64,000 nucleotides of DNA from Buchnera aphidicola (Tuberolachnus salignus). GTDB taxonomy: Bacteria > Pseudomonadota > Gammaproteobacteria > Enterobacterales > Enterobacteriaceae. This document shows, piece after piece, positions 12,394 to 21,963 of this stretch. The position numbers were made by a program, and so were the translations under genes. The notes under the pieces were generated by a model, which was not told where the DNA came from, did no database searches, and saw only the letters and a program-made list of their open reading frames with translations. The stretch covers positions 357,427 through 421,426 of the forward strand of contig NZ_LN890285.1 of NCBI RefSeq assembly GCF_900016785.1, given 5' to 3'. Positions within the stretch are counted from its first letter, which is position 1. The number at the start of each line of letters is the position of its first letter.

Positions 12394-12759
12394 TTAAAAA
12401 ATTAAACCTGAATCACGAGCCGATTCAGCTAATGCTTTAATACGGCCATGATATTGAAAACCTGAACGATCAAAAGATACTTTTTTAATTCCTTTTTCTA
12501 AAGCTCTTTTAGCAATTAAAACACCAATAAAAACTGCTGCTTCTTTGTTTCCCGAATATTTTAATGTATTTTTTATTTTCTTTTCTAAAGTACATGCGCT
12601 TACACAGACTTTTGCTGTTTTACTGCAAATAATTTGTCCATATATATGACGAGAACTACGAAATACAACAAATCTAAATAAAGAAAATATTTGAATTTTT
12701 TTTCTTAGTTTATTATATCGTCTAATTCTTTTAATTTTTTTGTTTAAAAATCCTTTCAT
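12394..12759 (-). CDS. rplR: 50S ribosomal protein L18
   Basis: Binds 5S rRNA and anchors it to the large subunit. The C-terminal signature [22 protein letters not shown] is intact, and the N-terminus is basic. It has 121 residues (E. coli 117). It lies two bases downstream of rplF with no room for a promoter, so it is cotranscribed. Confidence 0.97.
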   Translation of the reverse strand: MKGFLNKKIKRIRRYNKLRKKIQIFSLFRFVVFRSSRHIYGQIICSKTAKVCVSACTLEKKIKNTLKYSGNKEAAVFIGVLIAKRALEKGIKKVSFDRSGFQYHGRIKALAESARDSGLIF

Positions 12760-12760
12760 A

Positions 12761-13300
12761 TTATTTTTTTTTCGCCTCTTTCAGACGGATTTTTTCATTA
12801 AAATATCGTATTCCTTTTCCTTTATATGGTTCAGGAATACGATAAGAACGTATATTTGATGCGACCTGTCCGACTAATTGTTTATTAATGCTTATTAATT
12901 CTAATTCATTATTTGGTAAAATTTTTGCAGATACTTCTTTTGGTAACGTATAAAAAATAGGATGTGAAAATCCTAATAACATTTTTAAAAGATTAAATTT
13001 TTCTAAAATAATTCGATAACCTACTCCTAAAAATTGCAATTTTTTTACAAAACCTTTTTGTATACCATAAATCATCGATTTAACTAAAGATCTACAAGTA
13101 CCCGCTTGCATCCATTGATTTTTTTGTAAAACCTCCTGAACAGAAAAAAATATTTTTTTTTGTTTAATTGTTAATACAATATTTTTATGAATTTTTTTCG
13201 TTAATGTACCTTTTTGTCCTGTAACTGTAATTTTATTATTTTTAATTAAAACAACAATATTTTCTGGAATTTCTATTGGAACTTTTGCTAAACGTGACAT
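12761..13300 (-). CDS. rplF: 50S ribosomal protein L6
   Basis: Large-subunit protein near the factor-binding site. Two L6 repeats are present. The C-terminal [24 protein letters not shown] stretch (about 154-177) is diagnostic. It has 179 residues (E. coli 177). The middle of the protein is more AT-driven (rich in Lys, Ile and Asn) than the termini. Confidence 0.96.
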   Translation of the reverse strand: MSRLAKVPIEIPENIVVLIKNNKITVTGQKGTLTKKIHKNIVLTIKQKKIFFSVQEVLQKNQWMQAGTCRSLVKSMIYGIQKGFVKKLQFLGVGYRIILEKFNLLKMLLGFSHPIFYTLPKEVSAKILPNNELELISINKQLVGQVASNIRSYRIPEPYKGKGIRYFNEKIRLKEAKKK

Positions 13301-13325
13301 AATAAACCCTCTTTACATAATATAT

Positions 13326-13718
13326 TTATTCTACTGAACATAGAATTTCTCCACCTAATCCTAAATTTCGAGCTTTTTTATCTGTCATTACACCACGAGA
13401 AGTTGTTACAATAATGATACCTAATCCTTCCATAATATACGGTAAGTCTTTTTTTTTATGATATTGTCTCAAACTAGGTTTACTAATTCGTTTTATTTTT
13501 TCAATTACTGGTTTTCCATGAAAATATTTTAAATACAATACAATATTTTTTTTTATAACATCCACAACAGAATAATTTTCTAAATATCCTTCTTGAAATA
13601 AAACTTTCGCAATATTTACTTTTAATTTTGAAAATGGTATTTTAATTAAAATTTTATTTGCCATTTGTCCATTTCGAATACTAGTCAACATGTTAGAAAC
13701 AGGATCATGAATACTCAT
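13326..13718 (-). CDS. rpsH: 30S ribosomal protein S8
   Basis: Binds the central domain of 16S rRNA. In E. coli it also represses the spc operon by binding mRNA at the start of rplE. The MSIHDPVSNMLTSIRNGQ start and the C-terminal TTSRGVMTDKKARNLGLGGE signature are clear. It has 130 residues, as in E. coli. Confidence 0.98.
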   Translation of the reverse strand: MSIHDPVSNMLTSIRNGQMANKILIKIPFSKLKVNIAKVLFQEGYLENYSVVDVIKKNIVLYLKYFHGKPVIEKIKRISKPSLRQYHKKKDLPYIMEGLGIIIVTTSRGVMTDKKARNLGLGGEILCSVE

Positions 13719-13778
13719 ATAATTTCCTCACTTATTTTAAAAAAAATATTTTAAAAAAAAATTTTAAAATACAAATAA

Positions 13779-14084
13779 TTACCAACTTGCTTTAGTTAAC
13801 CCTGGTATTTCACCTCTCATTGCAGCTTCTCTTAATTTAATACGACTTAATCCAAATTTTCTTAAAAAAGCATGAGGACGACCTGTTTGACGACAACGAT
13901 TACGTTGACGCGACGGACTAGAATCACGAGGTAATTTTTGCAAAGTTAACATTGCATTCCATTTTTGTTTTTCAGTAGTTTTCAAACTAGAAATAATTTT
14001 TTTTAATTTTTTACGCGTTTCAAAAAATTTTTTTGATAATTTTACACGTTTTTTTTCACGTTCTTTAATTGCTTGTTTTGCCAT
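13779..14084 (-). CDS. rpsN: 30S ribosomal protein S14
   Basis: Head protein of the small subunit. It is the 101-residue zinc-free form of enterobacteria, with [20 protein letters not shown] and the C-terminal [17 protein letters not shown]. No CxxC pairs are present. It lies between rplE and rpsH, with 60 bases before rpsH that are mostly A and T. Confidence 0.98.
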   Translation of the reverse strand: MAKQAIKEREKKRVKLSKKFFETRKKLKKIISSLKTTEKQKWNAMLTLQKLPRDSSPSRQRNRCRQTGRPHAFLRKFGLSRIKLREAAMRGEIPGLTKASW

Positions 14085-14101
14085 ATATTATTTTTCCTTT
14101 T

Positions 14102-14650
14102 TTAATTATAATTCTTTCTAAATGGAAAATTAAATGCATTTAATAACTCATAACTTTCTGAATCTGTTTTTGAATTTATAACTATTGTAATATTCATGCC
14201 TCTTAAACAATCGATTTTATCATATTCAATTTCCGGAAAAATAATTTGTTCTTTAATTCCTAAACTATAATTACCAAAACCATCAAAAGAATTACGCGAT
14301 AATCCTCTAAAATCTCGAATACGTGGAATAGCAATAGTAATTAACTTATCGAAAAAATCCCATTTTTTTTGTCCTCGTAAAGTAACTTTACATCCAATCG
14401 GATATCCTTTACGAATTTTAAAACTTGCTACTGATTTTTTCGCTCGAGTAATGTATGGTTTTTGACCTGAAATTTTCATCAAATCTTGACATACAAATTC
14501 CAAAATTTTTTTATTATTAATAGCTTCACCTACTCCTACATTAATAACAATTTTTTTTATATTTGGAACAGCCATAACGCTAGTATATTTTAATTTTTTC
14601 ATTAACATTGGAATAATTTTTTTATAATAAATTTTCAATAATCTAGCCAT
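14102..14650 (-). CDS. rplE: 50S ribosomal protein L5
   Basis: 5S rRNA-binding protein that forms an intersubunit bridge. [13 protein letters not shown] near the N-terminus and [21 protein letters not shown] in the middle are diagnostic. It has 182 residues (E. coli 179). In E. coli the S8 repressor binds mRNA at this start; a matching structure was not verified here. Confidence 0.97.
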   Translation of the reverse strand: MARLLKIYYKKIIPMLMKKLKYTSVMAVPNIKKIVINVGVGEAINNKKILEFVCQDLMKISGQKPYITRAKKSVASFKIRKGYPIGCKVTLRGQKKWDFFDKLITIAIPRIRDFRGLSRNSFDGFGNYSLGIKEQIIFPEIEYDKIDCLRGMNITIVINSKTDSESYELLNAFNFPFRKNYN

Positions 14651-14663
14651 CTAAAATTATCCT

Positions 14664-14981
14664 TTATGAAATTAAAGTTTTAGTAGATTTAAAATATCTT
14701 CTTTTTTTTCCATCTACAACTTTAAAAAATACTTTATCTGATTTTTTAGTTTCTTGATTAAATAATGCTAAATTTGATAAATGTATAGGAGCTTCTTTTT
14801 TTATAATTCCTCCTATTTGATTACGTTCAGGAATAGATTTTTGATGTTTAAACACTATATTTAAACCTTCTATAATAGCATTATTTTTCTTATAATTAAT
14901 ATAAGTTACATATCCAGTTTTTCCTTTGTTTTTACCTGCTATGATTATAACAAAATCTTTAACATGTATTTTATATGCCAT
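14664..14981 (-). CDS. rplX: 50S ribosomal protein L24
   Basis: Assembly-initiator protein with a KOW motif near the N-terminus (VKDFVIIIAGKNKGKTGYV, about 8-26). GLNIVFKHQK and the EAPIHLSNLALF segment follow. It has 105 residues (E. coli 104). It lies 14 bases downstream of rplN. Confidence 0.97.
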   Translation of the reverse strand: MAYKIHVKDFVIIIAGKNKGKTGYVTYINYKKNNAIIEGLNIVFKHQKSIPERNQIGGIIKKEAPIHLSNLALFNQETKKSDKVFFKVVDGKKRRYFKSTKTLIS

Positions 14982-14995
14982 AATATTTATTTTCC

Positions 14996-15367
14996 TTATA
15001 AAACTTCAGGCGCTAATGATATAATTTTCATAAATTTTTCTATACGTAATTCACGAGTTACTGGACCAAAAATTCGCGTTCCAATTGGTTGTTCAGTAGT
15101 ATTATTTAAAATTACACAAGCATTTCTATCAAATCGTATGACTGACCCATCAATTCGAGAAATAGATTTTTTAGTACGTACCACTACTGCTTTTAATACT
15201 TCTCCTTTTTTAACTTTCCCTCTTGGAATAGCTTCTTTAATTGCAATTTTTATAATATCTCCAATACTTGCATAACGACGACGTGATCCCCCTAAAACTT
15301 TAATACACATTGCAGTACGAGCTCCGGAATTATCCGCTACGTATAAAACTGTTTGTACTTGAATCAT
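14996..15367 (-). CDS. rplN: 50S ribosomal protein L14
   Basis: Intersubunit-bridge protein and first gene of the spc operon. The [17 protein letters not shown] start and [11 protein letters not shown] are nearly universal. It has 123 residues, as in E. coli. It is separated from rpsQ by 121 bases containing a strong hairpin, the longest internal gap of the S10/spc block downstream of rpsJ. Confidence 0.98.
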   Translation of the reverse strand: MIQVQTVLYVADNSGARTAMCIKVLGGSRRRYASIGDIIKIAIKEAIPRGKVKKGEVLKAVVVRTKKSISRIDGSVIRFDRNACVILNNTTEQPIGTRIFGPVTRELRIEKFMKIISLAPEVL

Positions 15368-15432
15368 AATTTTTTCTCTTTTTAAAATAATATCAATATT
15401 TATAAAAAAACAAAATTTTTTATTTATATTCG

Positions 15433-15473
15433 AGAAGACATGATAAAAAAATTTTCAATAATTCATGCCTTCT
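15433..15473 (-). promoter_or_regulatory. Hairpin at the S10/spc operon boundary
   Basis: On the minus strand the arms at 15463-15473 and 15433-15443 pair over 11 positions, with one G-U wobble and a 19-base loop. It lies between rpsQ and rplN, where E. coli ends the S10 operon and starts spc. Only a loose T-rich stretch follows, so it could be a weak terminator, an RNase processing site or an mRNA 3'-end stabiliser. Confidence 0.65.
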
Positions 15474-15488
15474 ACAATTATGTTAAAA

Positions 15489-15752
15489 TTATGTTTTACT
15501 TTGAGAAATTTTTTCTAAAATACGCAATAACTTCCAAGATTTTAATTTAGAAATTGGACGACATTCAAATATTTCAACCAAATCACCAATCATACATAAA
15601 TTTTGTTCATCATGAACATATAATTTAGTGCGTTTTTGAATAAATTTTTTATATATTGGATGTTGAATCCGTCGAATAACAATAACAACTATTGTTTTTT
15701 GCATTTTATTACTTAATACACGACCTTGTAAAATATGTTTACTGTTTATCAC
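15489..15752 (-). CDS. rpsQ: 30S ribosomal protein S17 (GTG start)
   Basis: 16S rRNA-binding OB-fold protein. [16 protein letters not shown] at the N-terminus and [13 protein letters not shown] near the C-terminus are diagnostic. The first codon is GTG: alignment with E. coli S17 puts the start exactly there, and GTGA overlaps the rpmC stop by four bases, implying translational coupling. It has 87 residues (E. coli 84). It is the last gene of the S10 operon. Confidence 0.96.
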   Translation of the reverse strand: MINSKHILQGRVLSNKMQKTIVVIVIRRIQHPIYKKFIQKRTKLYVHDEQNLCMIGDLVEIFECRPISKLKSWKLLRILEKISQSKT

Positions 15753-15949
15753 GAAGAAATAACCTTCTGTGTTATAATAAATGTTTTTAAGCGTGCAATA
15801 TTTTTACGTACTTTACGTAATAAATGAGTTTGCTTAAGCTTACCTGAAGAAATTTGCATACGTAAATTAAAATTTTCTCTTAAAAAATCTAATAACAAAA
15901 TTTTCAATTCTGATATTGTTTTATTTTTTAATGTTTGATATTTTAACAT
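15749..15949 (-). CDS. rpmC: 50S ribosomal protein L29
   Basis: Small helical protein at the nascent-chain exit site. [20 protein letters not shown] matches the conserved core, followed by [10 protein letters not shown]. It has 66 residues (E. coli 63). Its stop overlaps the rpsQ GTG start by four bases, and it begins two bases after rplP. Confidence 0.95.
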   Translation of the reverse strand: MLKYQTLKNKTISELKILLLDFLRENFNLRMQISSGKLKQTHLLRKVRKNIARLKTFIITQKVISS

Positions 15950-15951
15950 TT

Positions 15952-16362
15952 TTATAGTACCATTTTTTTAATAAAAGCAGTTTTAATTGGTAATTTAGAA
16001 GATGCTAATTTAAACGCTATTTTTGATTCTTCTTCTGAAATACCATTAATTTCATACAAAATTTTTCCAGGTTGAATTAAAGCTACCCAATATTCTACAT
16101 TACCTTTCCCTTTACCCATTCGTACCTCTAAAGGTTTTTGAGTAATAGGCTTATCTGGAAAAATACGGATCCATATTTTTCCTATTCTTTTCATATATCG
16201 AGTAATTGTACGTCGTGCTGATTCAATTTGTTTAGATGTTAAACGACCTCTACTTAACGCTTTAAGTCCAAATTCTCCAAATAAAACTTGATCCCCTACA
16301 ATTACACCACGATTACGCCCTTTATGCATTTTTCTAAATTTTGTTCGTTTCGGTTGTAACAT
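15952..16362 (-). CDS. rplP: 50S ribosomal protein L16
   Basis: Large-subunit protein near the A site, needed to organise A-site t[22 protein letters not shown], the [19 protein letters not shown] segment and [11 protein letters not shown] are nearly invariant. It has 136 residues, as in E. coli. It lies between rpsC and rpmC. Confidence 0.98.
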   Translation of the reverse strand: MLQPKRTKFRKMHKGRNRGVIVGDQVLFGEFGLKALSRGRLTSKQIESARRTITRYMKRIGKIWIRIFPDKPITQKPLEVRMGKGKGNVEYWVALIQPGKILYEINGISEEESKIAFKLASSKLPIKTAFIKKMVL

Positions 16363-16379
16363 GATAAAAATTTCCTTTT

Positions 16380-17081
16380 TTATTTACGATATTTTCGTAT
16401 ATTACGTTTTTTAACTCCTAACAATTTTTCCGTTGCATTTAATAAAGGTGTACCACCTAAAATTTCTCCTTTAAAAATCCATACTTTAACTCCAATAACT
16501 CCATATGTTGTATGAGCTTCCGAAGTATTGTATTCAATATCTGCACGTAATGTATGTAATGGTACTCTTCCTTCACGATACCATTCTCGTCGAGCAATTT
16601 CAGCTCCACCTAATCTTCCACTAACTTCTACTTTAATACCTTTTGCACCTTGCCTCATAGCATTTTGAACAGCTCGTTTCATTGCTCGACGAAACATAAT
16701 ACGTCTTTCTAATTGAGATGTAATATTATCTGCTACTAATTTTGCATCTAATTCAGGCTTCTTAATCTCAGAAATATTAATTTGCACTGGAAAAGTTGTC
16801 ATATCAGTAATAAATTTTCTTAATTTGTCAACATCTTCACCTTTCTTACCTATAACAATCCCGGGACGTGCTGTATAAATTGTAATTCGAATACTTTTAG
16901 CGGGTCTTTCAATAACAATCCGTGATACTGAAGCTTTAGATAATTTTTTCATTAAAAAATTACGTACTTGAAAATCACTTTCCAAATAATTAGAAAATTC
17001 TTTTTTACTAGCAAACCAAACTGAATTCCATGATTTTACAATTCCTAATCTCATACCGTTAGGATGTACTTTTTGTCCCAT
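16380..17081 (-). CDS. rpsC: 30S ribosomal protein S3
   Basis: Head protein at the mRNA entry channel. [14 protein letters not shown] begins the protein, the KH domain carries [18 protein letters not shown] (about 72-89), and [15 protein letters not shown] lies near the C-terminus. It has 233 residues, as in E. coli. Its first 23 bases and its ribosome binding site lie inside the extended rplV frame, so the two are closely coupled. Confidence 0.98.
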   Translation of the reverse strand: MGQKVHPNGMRLGIVKSWNSVWFASKKEFSNYLESDFQVRNFLMKKLSKASVSRIVIERPAKSIRITIYTARPGIVIGKKGEDVDKLRKFITDMTTFPVQINISEIKKPELDAKLVADNITSQLERRIMFRRAMKRAVQNAMRQGAKGIKVEVSGRLGGAEIARREWYREGRVPLHTLRADIEYNTSEAHTTYGVIGVKVWIFKGEILGGTPLLNATEKLLGVKKRNIRKYRK

Positions 17082-17433
17082 AACTAATCTCCTGCTTTCT
17101 ATGAAAACGTGATAATATCATTGTAATATGACTAGTACGTTTTAAAATTCGATCAGCTCTTCCTTTAGCGCGAGGTAACATCCGTTTCATTGTAGGTCCA
17201 GAATCAACAAAAATTTTAGAAATAAACAAAGTAGAAATTTTATGATTATAATTATGTTCAGCATTTGCAAGAGCAGATTTTAATAATTTTTTTAATAAAT
17301 ATGAAGATTTCTTATTAATATTTTCTAAAATCTTTAATGCTTCCAAAGCATTTTTTCCTCGTATTATATTTACTACTAATCTCATTTTTTGCGCTGAAGA
17401 ACGCACTTTTTTAGATTTTGCGCAAACATTCAT
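17059..17433 (-). CDS. rplV: 50S ribosomal protein L22, C-terminally extended
   Basis: Lines the peptide exit tunnel. The conserved core runs from [10 protein letters not shown] through [16 protein letters not shown]. coli L22 stops shortly after this point (110 residues). Here the frame continues to give 124 residues, passing through the rpsC ribosome binding site and 23 bases into rpsC. I take the second ATG (17433) as start because AGAGGAAG lies at the right distance; the ATG at 17439 is almost on top of it. Confidence 0.95.
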   Translation of the reverse strand: MNVCAKSKKVRSSAQKMRLVVNIIRGKNALEALKILENINKKSSYLLKKLLKSALANAEHNYNHKISTLFISKIFVDSGPTMKRMLPRAKGRADRILKRTSHITMILSRFHRKQEISYGTKSTS

Positions 17434-17447
17434 ACACATCTTCCTCT

Positions 17448-17738
17448 TTACGTTACTGTATTCACTTTTTTAGTTTTTCGATCTGCAGAATGCCCTTTAA
17501 ATGTTCTTGTTATAGAAAATTCACCTAACTTGTGACCTACCATTTCTTCTGTAATAAAAATAGGAATATGAAATTTACCATTATGCACTAATATTGTTAA
17601 TCCAATCATATTAGGAAAAATAGTAGAACGCCGTGACCATGTTTTAATAGGTTTTTTATCTTTTTTTTCTACAGAGTTTTTTACTTTATTTAATAAATGT
17701 GAATCTATAAAAGGACCTTTTTTTAAAGAACGAGGCAT
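17448..17738 (-). CDS. rpsS: 30S ribosomal protein S19
   Basis: Head protein that contacts A-site tRNA with S13. [33 protein letters not shown] and [16 protein letters not shown] are nearly invariant. It has 96 residues (E. coli 92). It is followed closely by rplV. Confidence 0.98.
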   Translation of the reverse strand: MPRSLKKGPFIDSHLLNKVKNSVEKKDKKPIKTWSRRSTIFPNMIGLTILVHNGKFHIPIFITEEMVGHKLGEFSITRTFKGHSADRKTKKVNTVT

Positions 17739-17758
17739 AATATATTAACCTTTATAAA

Positions 17759-18580
17759 TTATTTATGACGATGATGTACAATAAATTTTTCAGTACGTTT
17801 ATTTTTTCTAGTTTTCTTACCTTTCGTAGGACAACCCCAAGGACTTACTGGATGTTTTCCGAAATTTCTACCTTCTCCACCTCCATGAGGATGATCTACG
17901 GGATTCATCGCAGTACCTCGAACTGTAGGTCGTACTCCCCTCCATCGAACAGCACCTGCTTTTCCATAAGATTGTAACATATGCTCAATATTTCCTACTT
18001 CACCTAACGTAGCACGACATTCTATATGTATTTTTCTTAATTCACCAGAACGTAAACGAACAATCGCATATTTACTATCGCGAGAAACTAATTGAGCTGA
18101 ACTACCAGCTGAACGCGCAATTTGACCTCCTTTTCCTGATTTTAATTCTACATTATGCATAATAGAACCTATAGGAATATTTTTTAATGGCAAAGCATTA
18201 CCAATTTTAATAGGAGCTAAAGATCCAGACATCACTGTATCTCCTATTTTTAAATTTTTTGGTGCTAAAATATAATTACGACTACCATTTTTATATAATA
18301 ACAAAGCAATATGAGAGGATCTATTAGGATCATATTCAATATGTTGTACCACTGCTGGAATATTATCTTTAATTCTTTTAAAATCTATTATTCGATAATT
18401 TCTTTTATGTCCTGACCCAATATGTCGCATAGTAATTCGCCCATTATTATTACGACCTCCAGTTTTTTTTTTTTTACATGTTAATGATGCAAATGGACGA
18501 CCTTTATATAAATTTGAAGTCACAACCTTAATCATATGACGGCGACCAGGTGAAGTTGGTTTACAACGTATAATAGCCAA
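17759..18580 (-). CDS. rplB: 50S ribosomal protein L2 (TTG start)
   Basis: Core large-subunit protein close to the peptidyl-transferase centre. The [13 protein letters not shown] segment near the C-terminus and the [15 protein letters not shown] start match the family; 273 residues, as in E. coli. The start codon is TTG at 18580: the reading aligns exactly with E. coli L2 from residue 1, and an AAGGAG stands seven bases upstream. Immediately before the start is a run of T, which may have created the TTG by loss of an A. Confidence 0.97.
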   Translation of the reverse strand: MAIIRCKPTSPGRRHMIKVVTSNLYKGRPFASLTCKKKKTGGRNNNGRITMRHIGSGHKRNYRIIDFKRIKDNIPAVVQHIEYDPNRSSHIALLLYKNGSRNYILAPKNLKIGDTVMSGSLAPIKIGNALPLKNIPIGSIMHNVELKSGKGGQIARSAGSSAQLVSRDSKYAIVRLRSGELRKIHIECRATLGEVGNIEHMLQSYGKAGAVRWRGVRPTVRGTAMNPVDHPHGGGEGRNFGKHPVSPWGCPTKGKKTRKNKRTEKFIVHHRHK

Positions 18581-18608
18581 AAAAAATCTCCTTTTTAATA
18601 TTAATTAC

Positions 18609-18908
18609 TTAATTTAAACTCATAAAATTTAAATTTTGACCTGTTTTCAATACAACATATGCTTTTTTCCAATTACTTCGTTTAAAAAAAACATTTTTTT
18701 GTTTTTTTCGTTTTCCTTTTATAATTAAGGTATTAACTTTTTTTACTGTAACACGAAATAAATATTGAATAGCAGTTTTAATCTCAAATTTAGTAGCATT
18801 TCTTAAAACTTTTAATACAACAGTATTATTTTTTTTCATAGTATAAGAAGACTTTTCTGAAATATGAGGCATAATTAATACTTTTAATAAACGTTCTTCA
18901 TTTATCAT
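18609..18908 (-). CDS. rplW: 50S ribosomal protein L23
   Basis: Exit-tunnel protein that docks trigger factor and SRP. The N-terminal [14 protein letters not shown] and the internal [15 protein letters not shown]...VKKVNTL segments are diagnostic. It has 99 residues (E. coli 100). It overlaps the rplD stop by four bases (ATGA). Confidence 0.96.
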   Translation of the reverse strand: MINEERLLKVLIMPHISEKSSYTMKKNNTVVLKVLRNATKFEIKTAIQYLFRVTVKKVNTLIIKGKRKKQKNVFFKRSNWKKAYVVLKTGQNLNFMSLN

Positions 18909-19510
18909 ATTAAACTCTCCTCAAGATTTTTGTAAACATTCACTGTCATAAGAACATTTTTAAAAGAAATTAAACTTACAGGATCTACTTTACTAACAGA
19001 TAAAATCTTTACTTGATACAAATTACGTGCTGCTAAATATAAGTTATTGTCAATTGATAATGTTATAATTAAAACATTTTTTATATTTAATTTTTTTAAT
19101 TTTGAAACTAAAATTTGAGTCTTTGGTTTTTCAATTACAAAATTTTGAAATAAAATCAATCTTTTTTGACGAATTAATTCTGAAAAAATACTTTGTAATG
19201 CCCTTTTATACATTTTTTTATTAATTTTTTTTATAAATTTTCTTGGTTTTGCTGCAAATGTTACACCTCCTGATCTCCACAAAGGACTACGTAAAGAACC
19301 AGCACGTGCACGTCCAGTTCCTTTTTGACGCCACGGTTTTTTTCCTGAACCTGAAACTTCTGATTTATTTTTTTGAGCTTTGCTACCTTGACGTTGTCTA
19401 GATAAATATGCAACTATAATTTGATGAACTAAAGATTCATTAAAATTTTTTAAAAAATTTTTATTATTTATTAATATTTTTTCTTTAGTATCTCTTAAAA
19501 TTACATCCAT
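18905..19510 (-). CDS. rplD: 50S ribosomal protein L4
   Basis: Tunnel-lining protein. In E. coli it also represses the S10 operon; the leader needed for that was not recognised here. [19 protein letters not shown] and [17 protein letters not shown] form the conserved core. I chose the ATG at 19510 (MDVILRD), which has AAGAGG upstream and gives 201 residues, equal to E. coli. The frame is open further upstream, but that part does not match L4. Confidence 0.97.
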   Translation of the reverse strand: MDVILRDTKEKILINNKNFLKNFNESLVHQIIVAYLSRQRQGSKAQKNKSEVSGSGKKPWRQKGTGRARAGSLRSPLWRSGGVTFAAKPRKFIKKINKKMYKRALQSIFSELIRQKRLILFQNFVIEKPKTQILVSKLKKLNIKNVLIITLSIDNNLYLAARNLYQVKILSVSKVDPVSLISFKNVLMTVNVYKNLEESLI

Positions 19511-19533
19511 ATACCATATACCTCTTAAAAATT

Positions 19534-20163
19534 TTATACTTTTATTGAAGGTCGAATTTTTAAATATCCACCAGTACAACCAGGAACTCCGCCTTTAATA
19601 AAAAGTAAATTCTTTGATTCATCAATTTTTATGATTTTTAAACTTTGTATTGTAACGCGAGAGTTTCCTAAATGACCAGCCATTTTTTTTCCTTTAAAAA
19701 CTCTTCCCGGAGTTTGATTTTGACCTATTGATCCAGGAACGCGATGTGATAAAGAATTACCATGAGTAGCATCTTGCATACTAAAATTCCAACGTTTTAC
19801 AGTTCCACTAAATCCTTTTCCTTTTGAAATACCTGTAATATCAACTTTTTTTATTTTTGAAAAAAAAGAAACAGATAATTTTTGACCACAATAAAATTTA
19901 TGAATATCTGAACATTTAAATTCCCATAATCCAGATCCAACTCGAATACCTAATTTTAAAAAATGTCCAGCTTCTGGCTTTTTAATTTGTTGTATTTTTT
20001 TAATTCCTGTTGTTACTTGAATCGAATTATATAAATTTTTTTGTACAGTTTTAATACATGTAATAATATTTTTTTTAATTTCTATTACTGTTGCAGGAAT
20101 TGATAATCCTTCAATAGTAAAAAGTCTAGTCATTCCAATTTTTTTACCAATTAAACCGACCAT
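19534..20163 (-). CDS. rplC: 50S ribosomal protein L3
   Basis: Assembly-initiating large-subunit protein reaching toward the peptidyl-transferase centre. [15 protein letters not shown] begins it, and [20 protein letters not shown] contains the conserved Gln that PrmB methylates in E. coli. Start at 20163 (AAGGAA upstream) gives 209 residues, as in E. coli. A TTG further upstream in frame is not supported by alignment. Confidence 0.97.
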   Translation of the reverse strand: MVGLIGKKIGMTRLFTIEGLSIPATVIEIKKNIITCIKTVQKNLYNSIQVTTGIKKIQQIKKPEAGHFLKLGIRVGSGLWEFKCSDIHKFYCGQKLSVSFFSKIKKVDITGISKGKGFSGTVKRWNFSMQDATHGNSLSHRVPGSIGQNQTPGRVFKGKKMAGHLGNSRVTIQSLKIIKIDESKNLLFIKGGVPGCTGGYLKIRPSIKV

Positions 20164-20198
20164 ATCAATTTTATTCCTTTTCAAAAAATATGCCTTTT

Positions 20199-20525
<327 letters not shown>

Positions 20526-20650
20526 TTAAACACTGAATATTAAAAAAATTTTATTATTTTTTTTTAAAAAAAAATATTAAAAAAATATAAAAATTTTTTA
20601 AAAATTCTTAAAGAACTTAAAAATTTTTTCAATATTTTAAAAAATAACAT

Positions 20651-20681
20651 CAAGAAAAGAGTAAAAGATACTCTTATCTTG
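20651..20681 (-). terminator. Hairpin between tuf and rpsJ
   Basis: An inverted repeat with arms of about 13 bases around a 4-5 base loop (CAAGA-T-AAGAGTA / TACTCTT-T-TCTTG on the minus strand). A T-rich stretch follows. It lies about 40 bases downstream of the tuf stop. It could end the str operon or partly attenuate read-through into S10. Confidence 0.65.
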
Positions 20682-20721
20682 ACTAACATTATAATAATAA
20701 AATATTCAAAATAAAAAAAAT

Positions 20722-21906
20722 TTATAAAATTACTTTTGTAACAATACCGGCACCAACAGTCCGACCCCCTTCACGAATTGCAAATCTTAAACCTTCCGCC
20801 ATTGCAATAGGATGAATTAATTTAACTATCATTTTTACATTATCGCCAGGCATAACCATTTCTACTTTTTCTGGTAAAACAATAGAACCTGTCACATCAG
20901 TAGTACGAAAATAAAATTGAGGACGATACCCTTTAAAAAAAGGAGTATGTCTACCACCTTCTTCTTTTGATAAAATATATACTTCGGCTTCAAATTCCAA
21001 ATGAGGTTTTATTGTACCTGGTTTTGCTAATACTTGCCCACGTTCTATCTCTTCTCTTTTTGTACCTCGTAATAAAATTCCAACATTTTCTCCTGCTCGA
21101 CCTTCATCTAAAAGTTTACGAAACATTTCAACACCAGTACAAATAGTTTTTGTAGTTGCTCGAACACCTACAATTTCTACTTCTTCTCCAACACGTATAA
21201 TTCCTCTTTCTACACGCCCTGTTACTACTGTACCACGTCCTGAAATTGAAAAAACATCTTCAATAGGTAACAAAAAAGGATCTTCAATAGCACGTGTTGG
21301 CAAAGGAATATATGTATCTAATAAATTAGCTAATTCTAATATTTTATCTTCCCAAATTTTTTCGCCTTCTAATGCTTTTAATGCAGAACCACGAATAATT
21401 GGAATATTTTCTCCAGGAAAATCATATTGCGTTAATAAATCTCTAACTTCCATTTCTACTAATTCTAATAATTCTTCATCATCAACCATATCGCATTTAT
21501 TTAAAAAAACAATAATATGCGGAACTCCGACTTGACGACCTAATAAAATATGTTCGCGAGTTTGAGGCATAGGACCATCTGTTGCTGCAACTACTAAAAT
21601 TGCTCCATCCATTTGAGCTGCACCAGTAATCATATTTTTAATATAATCGGCATGACCAGGACAATCTACATGAGCATAATGACGATTAGCGGTATCATAT
21701 TCAACATGTGAAGTATTAATCGTAATACCTCTAGCTTTTTCTTCTGGTGCATTATCAATTTGATCAAAAGCACACGCTAATCCACCAAATTTTTTAGATA
21801 ATACAGTTGTAATAGCTGCTGTTAAAGTAGTTTTACCATGATCTACATGACCAATAGTACCAACATTAATATGTGGTTTTACACGATCAAATTTTTTTTT
21901 TGACAC
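20722..21906 (-). CDS. tuf: Elongation factor Tu (GTG start)
   Basis: GTPase that delivers aminoacyl-tRNA to the ribosome. GHVDHGKT (about 19-26), DCPGH (about 81-85) and NKCD are intact, and three-domain architecture and length (394) match E. coli. The start codon is GTG, as in E. coli tuf genes. Its base composition is less AT-biased than its surroundings, as expected of a strongly constrained gene. It is the last gene of rpsL-rpsG-fusA-tuf. Confidence 0.99.
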   Translation of the reverse strand: MSKKKFDRVKPHINVGTIGHVDHGKTTLTAAITTVLSKKFGGLACAFDQIDNAPEEKARGITINTSHVEYDTANRHYAHVDCPGHADYIKNMITGAAQMDGAILVVAATDGPMPQTREHILLGRQVGVPHIIVFLNKCDMVDDEELLELVEMEVRDLLTQYDFPGENIPIIRGSALKALEGEKIWEDKILELANLLDTYIPLPTRAIEDPFLLPIEDVFSISGRGTVVTGRVERGIIRVGEEVEIVGVRATTKTICTGVEMFRKLLDEGRAGENVGILLRGTKREEIERGQVLAKPGTIKPHLEFEAEVYILSKEEGGRHTPFFKGYRPQFYFRTTDVTGSIVLPEKVEMVMPGDNVKMIVKLIHPIAMAEGLRFAIREGGRTVGAGIVTKVIL

Positions 21907-21963
21907 TTTTATATCCTTACTAAAATATTTACAAAAAAATAAATTTTTTATTTTTTCAATGTT

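Noticed and set aside
14964-15275. A 103-codon plus-strand frame across rplX/rplN
   Set aside because: Shadow of rplN; the plus strand has no other gene in this block.
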